DNA of 64,000 bases from Microbotryomycetes sp. JL201 (GCA_033819885.1 JAQYUZ010000039.1:1-64000), one strand, 5' to 3'. Positions 12,771-24,945 are shown, counted from the first letter of the stretch. Numbers and translations: made by a program. Notes: a model not told the origin generated them from the letters alone.

Positions 12771-13025
12771 TCGCGACGTGTTCGGTAATCTCGAAAAAGA
12801 AGCTCAGGTGGGCTGACCTCGGACGCCCCTCGGTCGAGCACGTCGTAAACTCCTGAAAGAAAATGGCGAGCTTGGTCGTCTGTGCGGTTTTGCAGGACCA
12901 ATCTTGGCCCTCGCCTGTTATAACCGGTCGACTTTGCCAAATAATTCTTGCTTGTCTTTTGCGACACAATGGGCAATCTTCTCTTGTAAGCTAACAGATC
13001 AAATGCAAGTGCAACAAACTGACTT

Positions 13026-14834
13026 CTACTTCCAGGGAACAAAGACTTTCACCCGTGATTTTCTCGTTTGTGGTGTATGTCGTGCTAGACTGAAAGCATG
13101 ATAATCCTCATGGGCGAGGTGCTCCTTGAACGAGTCGAACCAGTTGTAATGCTCCCATTGGCAAATGAAGCTGTCCTGTCCATCTGCAAATTTGTGCTTT
13201 ACGGCTTGGTCAACGAGGCTTTGATGGCCTGCAACTGTGATGTAGCCTTGCAGCAGCAGCAAGATGAGCAGCTTTTGTAGCGCACCGCTGTTTGCGAAAG
13301 CTGTATTGTCTTCAGACTCGTACAACGTGCGCGGACAGAGACCATACAAAGCGGCAGGCAAGCCCGCGTCCGCCTCTTTCCGTTTGTTTGCGTGCAAGAT
13401 GCGCGCTGCGATCGCAGCAAAGTGACCACACTCTGTTACTATAAGCGCTCATCTTGTCAGCCCCACGAGTCTTTCAATTTCATTGTACTCACGAGGCGAC
13501 TGCAAGCCATCGCCGGGACGCTTGGCCTTTGCCCAGAGCTAACAAGGACGCAAATGAGTAATCTCCCGTATGAAGCCCTCCTCTTCAGAGATCACTGACC
13601 GATCCCAATGGATTTCGTTGGCCAGTGACACTGAATTGCGCGCTCGGCGCAGAAAACGATGCCAGGACGCCCTTGACAAAAGCTCTGTGAGCTGCAGCGA
13701 GCAGCTTGGCATCGCCAGACGTGCTTGCTTCCTGCGTCGTCAAACTCTGATGCAGCTGCTGATATGCATCATAGCCGTCCCACGACCGCAAATGTGCCCA
13801 AGGCATGACACAACGCAAGAAAGGCTCTACTCCTTTCATAGCCCCGCAAAACACGAGCCCCTCGTGCACGAGCCACAATGCATCGACGAGATTGACACTG
13901 TCAGGAATTCTGATGGTGGTATCGGGTATAGAGTTAGGTCCAAGCGGCGGACTGTCGACGCCACGAAAATGGATTTTTATCTTGCAGAGTTGATGCAGCA
14001 GGTTGAGCTGAGCTTCAGAAAGCTTTCTGGTGACCATAGACGAAACAACGGGGTGCATTGCCCTGCGGGACTGTCTCCGTGCTGATACTATCGGTTTTGA
14101 GGGTCCTCCGCAGAAGTGGTAGAGCAAGAAACGATACGCCGCGAGAGCAGCCAGAGTCAAGTTAGCTCCCTGACTCGCCTCACGGATCAAATTTACCGCC
14201 CCGATGGCCTGCTGAGCAGCAAGCAGTTTCTCGGCGCAGTTTATGAGATCACGGAGGCCCTCATAGTAGTCTCGCTCAAGGCCACGCTTTGGTCTGTGTT
14301 GACGAAGCCGTGTAGGACCGTCAGCGAGATTCACACGTTCAATCAAAGTCAAACTTACATGACAGTCCACTGGCCTCGACGTTCCTCACATTCGAAGGAA
14401 GCCAGAAATGGTGTTATGTGCCATCCGAGCGCTGTCCGCAACACTTGACGAGGTCTACTGCTTTCAATCGCTTTGGCTTCTTGCAGCACCACTGCCAAGG
14501 GTCCTTCCACATCTCTGAGTGAGATTTCCGGGAACGATTCTCCGGTGGAATGGGGCGCTGCAGGGGCCAACAGCGTGTTCATGGCGACTATGATGCCTTT
14601 TTCTGTAGTTGACGCGGGTTCCAGCTGTGACATGTCGTTGAGTTGGGACACCGGTGCACCAAAGGGACGTATCACGAAAGAGGTGGCGCATCGCCACTGC
14701 GCCACAGGCTGCTCGCCGCGGCCAAATGTCCGAAACTCCTGTCCTGATTGTCTAGGAGTCTTCAAAATCGCATTCACATGTTCGGAAGCCGAGCAGAGCG
14801 AGGTTGACCACGACAAAGTAATGCGTTGATTCAT
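13026..14834 (-). CDS. ILH/LY-family protein B (function unknown)
   Basis: I do not recognise a known domain. The CDS starts at ATG 14834 ('MNQRITLSW'). A first intron ends in CAG before 'EFRTFGRGEQ'. A second has donor GTAAGT at about 14357 and joins 'RRGQWTVI' to 'PKRGLERDYYEGL'. Later blocks are 'LAAYRFLLYHFCGG', 'VNLVDALWLVHEGLVFCGAM', 'IAARILHANKRKEADAGLP' with 'LYGLCP', and 'YNWFDSFKEHL'; the stop is at 13026. The predicted protein is helical and soluble, with no signal peptide or membrane span. It is the best-preserved sister of broken copy A. Its tail ('TRKSRVKVFVPWK') differs from the 'YG...ARQFA' tails of other members, so A and B form a subgroup. Confidence 0.6.
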
Positions 14835-14866
14835 AAAAGATTAGTCTTCCTATGTTGCTGTGGTGA

Positions 14867-16498
14867 CTACAGCCATTTTGCCCGGTGAAACTTTCCTTGT
14901 GAGAAGCCATAGATGCTGGCCTTTCGCGCAGACAGCTCGGGCAAGCTCTCGGCATGATGAGCATGAGCCCATGGCTGACTAGATCGGTGTAAGCTCGTCA
15001 GACCGCGTAGAGCATGCAGATCAGGTTTGGATGCCTGAAAATCAATAATCTTGTTGAATTTGTTCAAACAACTTTCGACCTTGTTGGTGTGATTGCACTG
15101 CATTCAACTCTAGTCATTGATCAGGTCATGTATAAAAGGGGAGGACTGACCAGCTCAATGTACATACGGAGGGCTACGAGTGTTGAGCATTTTGCTCCTG
15201 CTCCTAGACTGGCAAAAGCCCCAAACGGGTACCTTTCCGCCTGGAGTCTCAAGTGCAGGATGCCATCAATCACGTCTGTGCCCACTTTGTCTTGACACAA
15301 CCGGATTGGAGCAATCGACTCGTACAACTGCGCAGGCAAAAAGTCGCTTTCGGCTCGCTTGTTGCTTGGATCGTGCAGAATGGCCGTTGCAATGCGGACA
15401 AAAAGACCGGCGATGAGGGCTGTATCGAGACGATTTGAGGAAGCTGGAAGCAACCATGACTTCATGAACATTTCAACTCTCACCTGGGGTGGGAGGTCGA
15501 TCTGTCAATGCGGTGCACCACAGCTGGAAACTCAGCTGTCAGTCTGCTCAGCCTTCGAACGCACGACGCAATACAGCTCACAGCGCTCAAAGGCTTGGCG
15601 TGCGATGCAAATCGACTGAGACTTTCCAAGCTTTGATTTTGAAACGGCTCCATCAGGATCCGCAGCTGCTTTGCCCTTCTCTCCGCTCGATCGTAGCAGT
15701 CGAAGAAATGTTGACGAGCACCTTGGTCGAGCTGTTGTGCCGGCGAATACCCAGCCCAAGTCCTGATCGTGTGCCACACAGGCTCAGCCAACAGAAGCGG
15801 GGTTTCTCTTGATGAACCGAGACCAAAGAGCGACAACGTATGGTCAAAGAGCCAAAATAGGTCGTTTAGTGTGGCGGAAGAAGGTTTGAAAATGAAAGGC
15901 GTGCTCCAAGCTTCTCGAGACGTTCGGACAGTGTTGACCTCGAGTGCTTCACTGTCCACATGCATGTCGCACACGATGGCCAAATCGGAGAATGCAAGGT
16001 ATGGTTGTAAGGCGGCCGGAACCTGTGGTGATCCTGCTGCAACAAGCACCTCCATCATGTGATATTCGGTTGAGATCACTCGTGAGAGATCAGTGGCCTG
16101 TCTGTCTAGTAGGTCGACAAACCCAATGTAATGACCGAATTGACGTTTGACCGTACTGTGGAATACCAGCAAAGCCTGGTCAAAGACGTGCTTGTCTCTG
16201 TGATGAGTTGATGAGAAATTGAATCAGACACAACCCGCCGTACACAAGAGCTGAGGACCTGCAAAACCTGGAGCTCTGTAAGGGAACTCTGACCAATCCG
16301 CACAATTTCGTAAGAGCTGAGGAACTCCAAAGGGGACTCCAAGATGATATGAAAGACGTGATATGCTCTGGTTGTATGTTTTTGAGCCATGAGCAGTACA
16401 AGTCGCAATTCTTCGTCGCGATCCTTGTTCGAGCCGCTAGACAAAACACGGAAGCCCCGTTCAAGAGCAACCCGATCAATTTCAGGCGAGGTTTGCAT
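14867..16498 (-). CDS. ILH/LY-family protein C (function unknown)
   Basis: Starts at ATG 16498 ('MQTSPEIDRVALERG'). An intron ends in CACAG near 16190, before 'DKHVFDQALLVFHSTVKRQF'. Then come 'TLNDLFWLFDHTLSLFGL', the hallmark 'IATAILHDPSNKRAESDFLP' with 'AQLYESIAP', an intron after 'LRMYIEL', 'LNKFNKIIDFQASKPDLH' and the C-terminal tail 'LSARKASIYGFSQGKFHR'. The stop is at 14867, only 32 nt from the start codon of gene B. 'LHDPSN' followed by 'ES' is shared almost exactly with gene G at 60 kb. No known domain; predicted intracellular helical protein. Confidence 0.55.
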
Positions 16499-16634
16499 GG
16501 AGAGTGAGCTGGGAAGAAAGACAGTTCACTGGCTGTCATCTCGGCAAGGATAGACTTATCCGCGGATCGGAATGTCGAGTCCAGGAGTCTAACTTGCACA
16601 GCTCAAGCTCTTCCGATCGAACAGCATGCGTGAT

Positions 16635-16668
16635 GAAAATATATCATTAATGGTAATATTTAAAATCT
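16635..16668 (-). promoter_or_regulatory. AT-rich upstream patch of gene C
   Basis: A strongly A/T-rich stretch (ATATATC, TTAATGG, AATATTTAAAAT) in otherwise GC-balanced DNA, about 140-170 nt upstream of gene C's start codon. It could serve as a TATA-like core promoter or nucleosome-free site; this is position-based inference. Confidence 0.25.
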
Positions 16669-16764
16669 GAAGTCACTGGTCTTGGAACTCTGCTTGAACA
16701 AGGAGGCTCTTCCGTTATCCCGATTCCACTTATTTGTCACCGCATCTCTCTATGTTTATGTGGA

Positions 16765-18505
16765 TCAGCTTCTTGGCAAATTTGCTCCAAACCAATCCGC
16801 TCTCAGCTGCCTTGCAGTTTTGCGGTACCTGCGAGACTGGCCAATAGACATGTTGATCAAACTTTGCGACCGAAATGGTGGTCGAGTTTCTTGCAAATGT
16901 CTTTCGACGCTGCTCAGCAGATCGTAATTGAAATTGCAAACGAATGACTTTAAGCGTTCGCTGAGCTCGCTCATGTGGCCGAACTTGAACCAAGTCAGCT
17001 GGGAGAGCATAGAAGTGGACAGCCAGGGCGCGCTCACTCCGCGAATGTATAGGGCCATCATGACGAGCAACAAGGATTTCTCTGCCGAAGATCGGTCTTC
17101 AAACTTGCGCATTTCACTTCCTGACGATGAAACAGCACATTGACCTTGAAAGGTAAAATTTTCGGGGCAAAAGTAACTGTAGAGAAGGATGGGAATGCCA
17201 GTGGCAGATTCCTGGTGCCGATGCTCGTGCAGTATTCGAATCGCCTCAAAAACGAAGCGGCCTGCGAGGTTAACAGGAATGGCATCTTTCGCACGTGATC
17301 TCAGTCGAGCAGCCCAGATCTGAATCAAAGTCAGCAAACGATCGTGTCAGAATTGATCAGCAAAGTACTGACGGCATAGAGCGGGTGCGTCGAGCTGACT
17401 GGCTCGGTGTTCTTTTTCAACGCTTTATCCCACACAGAAGGCTGGGCAAAACCGCCAATGACTCGGTTGGCCAGCTTGAAGTCCACCTTGTGCTGCGAAT
17501 GAAGATCAGACGGCATAGAAAAAGAGTTGAATAATGCTTGACGGTCTGCTGCATTCACTTGCTGGTCTAGTGCGTACTCCCGCCATTTCAGACGATCAGC
17601 CGCCTTCCAAGGCCATTCGCAGCGCAACAGTGCAGTGCTAGAGTCCTCGTCAAGGAGCTGAATGGTCACGTCCAGTAGCCAGAGTGCGTCTTTGAGAGTG
17701 AGCTGTTTGGGCTCGACAAGGATGCTCGAGCTAGCCGTCTTGTCGCTTGGCGTAGACCATTCCACTTTAATGTCAAAGTTGTGGGCATTGACATTGAAGT
17801 TGCACAATATCTCAAGTGCACGCGTAGTCCGATCCTTGCTGTACACGTCCGGAATTGGAACAGAAGTTGTCGAAAGGTTGTCCCGAGCATCAAATGAGGA
17901 CGCTGTGACAGCAGCGCGGCCCAGACTGCGTCGCGTATCGTCTCGTCTTTCCAATTGCGAGGTCTGTTTTCGGATCCCAGCATTTGAAGTCAAGGGTGAA
18001 AGGCCACGCCTTCTGCGAGCTGTGCTGCTCGTCGGCACTGAAAGTGCATCGGGTCGATCAAGCGCAAATTGTGCAAGACGAAAAATCGCCAAGCGCACTC
18101 TGGGTCCCGTGGGGTTTTCCGCCTTCTTTTGATCAAAGAGGTTGATGAATACTTGCTCGTGACGGATTCTATGCAGTATCGCTGATTCCATTCGGTCCAG
18201 GCAGGACTCGAATTCGTCATTGTCGCTTTGAAAGCAAAGGTCAGCTCGAGCACAATTTTGCAACAGCCGGCAGTCCCTCCTTACGTAACTTGAATCTTGT
18301 AACCTGGGCCGCTGACGAAGCTCGCACCGTACAAGGCGAAAAAGTCTGTCGCTCTTCCGAGTACTGAAACGAACACTTCGCGCTCTGGCGAGTTGGGTGC
18401 CTGGGAATTGTACAGGATTTTGAACCATTCTCGGCGACGTTCGTTTTCTCCCTTCATGTTGATGATGAGCGTGGCAGTGAAGATTGCGCGAGCTTGTTGC
18501 GGCAT
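16765..18505 (-). CDS. ILH/LY-family protein D (function unknown)
   Basis: Start ATG 18505 ('MPQQARAIFTATLIINMKGE'). Blocks in order: 'REWFKILYNSQAPNSPEREV', 'IRHEQVFINLFDQKKAENP', 'PRVRLAIFRLAQFALDRP', 'LTLKDALWLLDVTIQLLDED', 'EAIRILHEHRHQESATGIP' with 'ILLYSYFCPE', an intron, 'FGHMSELSERLKSFVCNFNY' and the tail 'SIGQSRRYRKTARQLRADWF'. The stop is at 16765. The first three blocks align well with gene E, so D and E form a second subgroup. No signal peptide, no membrane span, no domain I can name. Introns are short, with GTCAGT- or GTGAG-type donors. Confidence 0.55.
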
Positions 18506-18895
18506 GTTTGCGGCAATCGAGGGCCAAAGACATGCTAGTGATGTCGTGTCAACGAATTCACACCCGCGGCGGGGGATCGGAACTCCTCAGTGGCGCACGG
18601 CGAATCGAGCGCACTCAAATGGGCTAGCTCTCGCAAACTCGCATCAGCCGAGAAGATACCAGCGAATATTGCTGGGGTAACTGATGATGAACGTGATCGA
18701 GCCAAGGTCGTCTGGCCAGGGTCTATGCTTCAGGGTGGCTGCACCGCTTCAATTGCTGGCAGTCTCAACGCTCACGAATGACCAATTGGCCGAGTAGACG
18801 GCAAATTTCCGTCATTGACAGAACAAGACTTTTTCAATGTGTTTTCTTTGAAATTCCGCATAAACAAACATAAGGCTACTCTTTCTCCCAGGAAC
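18506..18895. other. spacer between family genes D and E
   Basis: Promoter region of D and 3' region of E, same strand. No further coding signal seen. Confidence 0.4.
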
Positions 18896-21032
18896 CTATG
18901 ACCAACGTGCTGCAAATTGTCGAGCAACTCGAGGACCGTAAATTCGCCCTTGACGCTTACTCATTGACGTTGCCGGAGCAGCGCCTAGGTCTGTCAAGAA
19001 ATGACTATCAAAAGAAATTTTGATCTTGTGCAGGCTGAAATTAAAATTGACAGTTGCTCCAAGGCTCTGCTTCAATTCCGCAACGTGACCGAACTGATAA
19101 TTGGACACAGCACAGCAAGCCACGTCAGCGGGATTGCCTATCCTTGGAATTCACTAGACTGACTCCAATAGCGTACAAGTACGCGAGCAAGATGAGCTTA
19201 ACTTTGGCGTCTGCAGAAGTCAGCGCGAAAGCATTGCTGTGGCTTTGCCTGGTCGAACTATGGCTCAGGGTTCGTGTGCCCGTCGGAATAAGATTCTTGT
19301 GCATTGTATGATCGTAGAGACTTTCTTTGAGCTGTTCGCGCCCCCTTGTGTCATGCAACACCTTGGTTGCTGCGGCCACGAGCCTCCAAGCCACCCGTTC
19401 TTCAATCTGCGTCAGTTAGCCACATCACGGAGAAAGCGCATGCAGCGACACTCACCTGGTCGTTGCTCATAGAACGGATCTCCTGATTTTCCGAGTCCAA
19501 ACAACTGCAATACACTTTTTTAATCGGGTCTTTTACGACGAGTGGATGCAGCTGACCTGTTTGAGTCCAGTCCGACTTCCAGGATGATCGTTGCCAGAGT
19601 CGGTTTGGAGTCGCGAGACGCCTTCGCGAACGTCGCTCATCTTGCAGCTTTGCATGTTTTTACACAAACGGACCAGACAATCAAATATCTCCCTTTCCTT
19701 GTGGGCGTCATCCCGGATCTTGCCCGTCTCTCTTTGAACTTCGTCGTCAAGGATGAGCAATTTCCACTTGCCAAAGATGTTGTAGGCGACGAGTCCGAGC
19801 CACAGCGAGCCCCGTAGACTCTCGAAAAATTCGCGAGATTCATCCTTGAGTATGTCCTTTACGGTGTGACAAGTGTTCGGAAGTGCCACAGACTGGAGAA
19901 TCGGCAGTGTCCTGATTTGTTCGAAAAGCGAGCGAGCGAGGGCGACTCGAGCCAGCTTTTTTGTCGTGTACGTCATCCGAATATAATCAAAGAGGATCAA
20001 TATGGCTTTGTCGTTGACGTCTGCTTGCACCGCATCCAAAATGTACCGAGATAGCGATTTATGCTGGCCGGGCTCTGCTTGGCGCGGCCATCCAAGGCGT
20101 TCAAACAGGACGACCGAGGCAACTTGAATGAATTCCCGCATGCAAGCATCGTAAAGCTCTTGACTGCCGGTCACATGAACCTTCAATCAGCGTGATATAT
20201 CGCGCGAAAGGGACTTTAGACGCACTCGAGTATCGTGACCGTGCACAGGCTCGGGTCCTCTGCCACAATTGGAAACACAAAGCTCTTAAGGAACGCTTGC
20301 CACTTTTCTGGCGGAATTGCGGTTTTAAGAATACGACATGCGTCTGAATCTTCTTGTTGTACCGCTTTGAGCACGAGCACCAGACGAGCTCTCAACGCAT
20401 TCGGGTGCGATTTCAAAGAATTGACGATAAACTGGCAAGCCCTGTGCTCTCGCATCTTGATACCCGTTCCTGCCTCGTGTGTTGGATCCGAATTGCAGTC
20501 TGCTTCTTCGGCAGAGCTCTTGACCGCTTCGGAATCACTCGCGACGTCAGCGTCTCGCTTCAGAAACGGTTTTCGAAGGTTGTGCAAGGCCAAGCGAAAA
20601 ATTGCAAGTCGAAGTCGTGGACTGTGCGGGTCTTCGGCCCGTTTATTCCTGAACGCCTCGAGAAAGGCTTGTTCATGCTGGATACCGTCAAGCACGAATT
20701 GTGTAAGCCGGTCGAGTGCCACTCTGAAATCCGGCTCGTCGCTGCGATCATCTCACGGTCAACGCATGTTTGTACGCTACGGGCGCCGCAAAGACTTACA
20801 GCATCTCGAGTACATATCCTCGGACAGAAAAGTCTACTTTGAAAGTACTGAAAAACCCGACAGCCCCTTGTTTGAAGAATGTTGTAAACACACGTCTTTC
20901 TTCAGTGCCGGCCTCTTGCGCACGAAACAAGACTTTTCGCCACTCGAGAGCGCGGTCCTTGTCACTCTGTTTTTGGAGGATCGTGATGGCCGTGTTGGCA
21001 AATCGACGAGTTCTCGTCTCGCTGCCGACCAT
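18896..21032 (-). CDS. ILH/LY-family protein E (function unknown)
   Basis: Start ATG 21032 ('MVGSETRTRRFANTAITILQ'); an upstream GTG at 21065 is not a credible eukaryotic start. Blocks: 'EWRKVLFRAQEAGTEERRV', 'LDRLTQFVLDGIQHEQAFLE', 'FRNKRAEDPHSPRLRLAIFR', a long helical middle with 'LARVALARSLFEQIRTLPIL', 'AATKVLHDTRGREQLKESLY', an intron (GTCAGT...CTGAC...TTATCAG) between 'YAIG' and 'FGHVAELKQSLG', and the tail 'SMSKRQGRIYGPRVARQFAA'. The stop is at 18896. It is the clearest example of the family tail motif. Divergent from the sirtuin gene, with a shared 410-bp upstream region. Confidence 0.6.
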
Positions 21033-21442
21033 GCCGAGAGTCTGAATGCAGGCTGAATCCGTCACTGTTGCCCCGCTGTCCCGCTGCCCGTTGTAGGCCT
21101 TTGTCCGGGGTGCAAGGACTGCAAGCTCCTGAGGGGCGTATGGCGAGTTACCTGTCCTTCCATGCTGCTCGGCATCGGCTCGAAATGTTAAGTCTGCTTG
21201 TGTTTTCCATGCAATTCCAAAGACAAGTCAGCACGATCGCTGATCGCCCAAGAACAAAGGCCGTGACACTGCTTTGATGAAGGCCGGACAAATAGCTGTA
21301 GATAACGCTCAATCTATATGTCAGCCGTACTTACCTGATTTAGTGTGGATTGATAGAGGTATTGAGCAAATTGATCACGCGCCGCGACGCGCCTGACCTT
21401 TTGGGCTGGTTTGCCCCTTTACCAGTGCTTCGTGAGCCGGTC
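21033..21442. promoter_or_regulatory. divergent promoter region, gene E / sirtuin
   Basis: 410 bp between oppositely oriented start codons, so it must hold both promoters. I see no convincing TATA box or other named element. Confidence 0.4.
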
Positions 21443-23125
21443 ATGCCCGGCGTCACGATCCATCTCGAGCGTTTGCTTGAGAACGACGTCAGAAGCCATC
21501 AAGACGCGCTGTACGTCGACCAATGCCTGACTGCGGTGACGACGAGCTTGTGCAAAGCCTCGCGCGCGATCGTCATGCTCGGCGCCGGCGTATCGACAGC
21601 AGCTGGCGTTCCAGACTTTCGTTCGTCGTCTGGCAAGGGTCTGTACAACGGTGCCCAGCTCGTAGCGGACGAGGACGGTCGACATCCAAAGGCGACGACA
21701 AAGATTGGACCGAGCACGTTCAGCGGGACAATGTACAATTCACATCAAGATAGGACAACGCATTGGAAGCTAGTGAGCGACATGCACCGGACTGTCAACG
21801 GTATCAAAGGCAGTCACGAGGGCAGAGGCGCTGTCACACGACTGCACGGCCTCTTGGGCACGATGAAGCGCAAGGGCAAACTCGCACGTTGCTACACACA
21901 AAACGTTGACGGCTTTGAGCTGGTGAATACTGGACTTGGAGAGGTCACCTTGCCAGGACTGGCACTGGACGCGCCACAATCGAGCAAGCACGTCAAGGGT
22001 AAAAGCAAATGGCAAGGCGACGTCGTACAGCTGCATGGAAGTCTCAACAGAGTGAGATGTACGATGTGCTCGTGGACAGGTGAATGGGATATCGAGATGA
22101 ATGCGCTTTTTGCGGCCGGCAAGACGATCGACTGCCCAGAATGCGCCAGAAGAGGTCTGCCATGTCTTTTGTATGATCCTCGTGTTGCTCGCTGACCTGA
22201 CCGGGAATCTGCAGTCGAAAAGCGAGTGCGACAATCGAAACGCGTCACGCCACCGCGTTCGTTCGTGCGACCAGCGATCGTACTCTACAACGAGACAAAT
22301 CCTGCCGCTACCACGATTGGCGAGATAGCATACATTGACACAAATGCCAAGCCCGACTTTTTGCTTGTTTCTGGGACGACGCTCAAGATTCCTGGTTTCA
22401 AACAGCTCGTCAAACAGTTTGCGAGCGCCGTCAAAGCCAAAGGTGGACTGGCTGTTTTTGTCAACAAGGAAGAGATGCCGCAGGCAGAGTGGACGCGTGT
22501 GTTTGATTATCAAAGTGCGTGCGAGTGGCTGATATTGTAAATGCCGGGCTGACGCTGCTTTCTGGTATAGTTATTGGAGACGCTGAAGTCTTTGCCGAAC
22601 GCATCGTTCACAAGTGGAAGCGGGTGAAACCAAAAGAGTGGCTGACGCAGCCGACGTTGCAACAAACTCTAAATTCGCAAGTCCTCAAGACGGCTGTGCA
22701 TGTTGTTGACAAGCCTGTCGCCGAGACATGCAAGTCCACAATATTTTGTCTCTGTGGCAAGTCAGTTGCTCACTTGTCCTTTCGCAGCGTCGAGTCCGAT
22801 CCGACCACCTTTTCGCGAATTGCAATCATCGTCGATGGTACTCTCGGTCGACAGATTGCCTCCACTTCCGCCACTGGCCCCTGTGCTAGGCACGTTCCCT
22901 CTCTCACGAGCCAGTCACTCTTTTTCTGTCGTCGTTTCAAAGTCGGACTCGTATTCTTGTCCGTCCCGAGTCGAGGTGTTGCCTTTGACTACAGTCGCCG
23001 ACGAGACGGGATCAGGTTTGGTCGACGTCAGCCATGGGGGCAGTCCTAGACGAGAACGAGGATTTCAGATCGTCTTGCCGCTGCCTTCACCGAGCAAGAG
23101 GCCGAGGCGGATTTGTTCTGTCTGA
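21443..23125 (+). CDS. Hst3/Hst4-type NAD-dependent protein deacetylase (sirtuin)
   Basis: Sirtuin motifs in order: 'GAGVSTAAGVPDFRS' (NAD pocket), 'TQNVDGFE', 'QLHGSL' (catalytic His), two zinc-binding pairs ('CTMC' and 'CPEC'), 'RPAIVLYNE', and 'SGTTLKIPGFKQLV'. 'LYNE' and 'LKIPG' are typical of the Hst3/Hst4 branch, which deacetylates histone H3 K56 in fungi. The start ATG at 21443 gives 'MPGVTIHLE'; an earlier in-frame TTG at 21350 is not a likely start. Introns: about 22156-22214 just after the second zinc pair, about 22516-22571 with TATAG acceptor, and a GC-AG intron at 22730-22787. That last junction joins 'KPVAET' to 'SSSPIRPPFRELQ', a low-complexity, poorly conserved tail ending at 23125. 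Nuclear chromatin role inferred from family. Confidence 0.82.
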
Positions 23126-23272
23126 ATGCGCTTTCTGAAGTGCTTGCTTCGATTTCTTGCTAGAGTTTTGCACAAATTGTTGTCATGATTTGAACGTGCT
23201 TGTGAGAGTGAGTATGCTCAAGTGGGCGAGTGTCACGTGTTTCGGTTGTCGTTTGACGACGTTGATCGAGCG

Positions 23273-24608
23273 ATGGTGCGAAGTACAATCATTGCGCGCA
23301 CGACAGATGGTGCGTCTTGAACATGGTCCAAACGTGCTATGCTCGAGCTTGTGCTCGAATGAACCTTCTTTGCTGTTACAAGCGAGGATGATCCGAGTTG
23401 TACGCTGACGCCGAGTCCGTGCTACGTCGTATAGGTCTACCTCTAGCTGCTTCGAATGATGATGATGAACAGGTGAGTACGCTGTTGCTTGTCGACAGTG
23501 TGGACGAGTCGAGTGGATGTTCGGGACGAGGGCTACTCGTCGAGCTTGTGTCAAGAGACGGCAGGACGCAAGAGCAGGACTCGCATCGACAAGTTTCGGG
23601 TCAAGTGCGATGCGTCTGGCAAGCATGGCGATATGTGCGCCTGGACGAGCGTCCGAGACATGAAACGGCAGAGGCCTCTCGCATGAGCCTCACCGTACAA
23701 ACAACCACGGGATGGAGTACGAGCCGTTCGATCGTGACAAAGAAGACATGTGATATGGTACCGGATTGCTGACACCGTGTCTCGTCGTCCGATCTGGGTC
23801 GTTCTCTCGCTCGCTCGCCACTCGTCATGCACTGTCGCTGCATAGGATCAAGTCAAGTTGCCCGAGTACAAACAGCAAGCCAAGTTGATCTTTCGAAGAG
23901 TGACACCGCAGTCAGAACCTCGGTGTTCGATCGAGTCGGGCGCTTGCACGCTCCAGTCAGTGCTCGTGACCGGTCACGAGTCTTAGGTGTCAAAGCAGTG
24001 CTGACGAGGTTCATGCGCCGCCCATACCAGCTACCTGATTCAAGATTCAATCATTTACCTGACTATTGCCGACAAATCTTACCCTCGCAAGCTCGCGTTT
24101 GCCTACCTGAGCGAGCTTGCGACAGAGTTTGCACGGTCTTACCCACCTTCGACCTCGTTGAAACCTGGTCTGCGGCCTTACGCTTTTGTCAAGTTTGATA
24201 CATTCATTCAACGTACGAAACGATTGTACCTGGATCCTCGTGGCGCCGAAGCGTTGGCCAACAAGTCTGGCGGATTGAGCGGTCTGGAGCAGCTGAACGA
24301 AGACTTGAAGGACGTGACTCAGATCATGACCAAGAACATGGAAGACTTGTTGTGGCGAGGAGACAGTCTTGACCGTATGAGCACGATGAGTTCAAGTTTG
24401 AGGGACGAGAGTTTGCGGTACCGGAAAGCGGCGAGGCAGATCAACTTGGATGCTTTGTACCGCAAGTGGGCGCCCATTGGCGTGTTTGCGCTGTTCATTA
24501 TGGTCGTTGTGTACTGGAAGTTTTGTGAGTTTCTGTCGACGTGCTTGGCCGGTCCTTGGTCTGATCGGCTGTGACTGACAATGTGGGGGCTGGCTGTTGG
24601 CAGGGTGA
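23273..24608 (+). CDS. SEC22: ER-Golgi SNARE Sec22
   Basis: Longin-domain R-SNARE for ER-Golgi vesicle fusion. Exon 1 encodes 'MVRSTIIARTTDG' (ATG 23273), exon 2 'LPLAASNDDDEQ', exon 3 'LPEYKQQAKLIFRRVTPQ' and 'EPRCSIESGACTLQ'. The next exon gives 'YLIQDSIIYLTIADKSYPRK' and 'LAFAYLSELATEFARSYPPS', then 'PYAFVKFDTFIQRTKRLYLD', the SNARE helix ('LNEDLKDVTQIMTKNMEDLL' with central arginine in 'LLWRGDSLD') and the C-terminal anchor 'WAPIGVFALFIMVVVYWKF'. A last intron, from GTGAGT after 'KF' to CAG at 24603, leaves one Trp and the stop at 24606-24608. The intron between exons 2 and 3 (about 23473-23846) is unusually long for this window. Length and order match Sec22 closely. Confidence 0.9.
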
Positions 24609-24945
24609 AGATGGAAGATGAAAAACTGCCGTGAGGGGTCTCGTGCGTGTGTGTTTGTGCAATATGATACCCAAATTTCCGATAATGAGGACGATCGACT
24701 TGGCGCCGCGTGACTTTGCATCGCAACTCGTCCCTCGCTCGGCTCGGCTTGGCCTCGGCGACTCCCAGGCGAGCGCAAACGACACGCGCGGCGACAACAC
24801 GGCTATTGAAACGCTGTCCACGACGAAACTAGGCCTGGAATACGCTTGTACGAAACCTTGAGCGACGGTGCTCGGCGTTGTCAGTCGCATCGCTCTTGCA
24901 ACGGCCACGCGAGCTCGGGACAGCTCGGACACGCGCTCGGCAATC

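Noticed and set aside
21350-21442. Sirtuin starting at 21350
   Set aside because: That position is a TTG codon; the first ATG in frame is 21443 and fits the usual sirtuin N-terminus.
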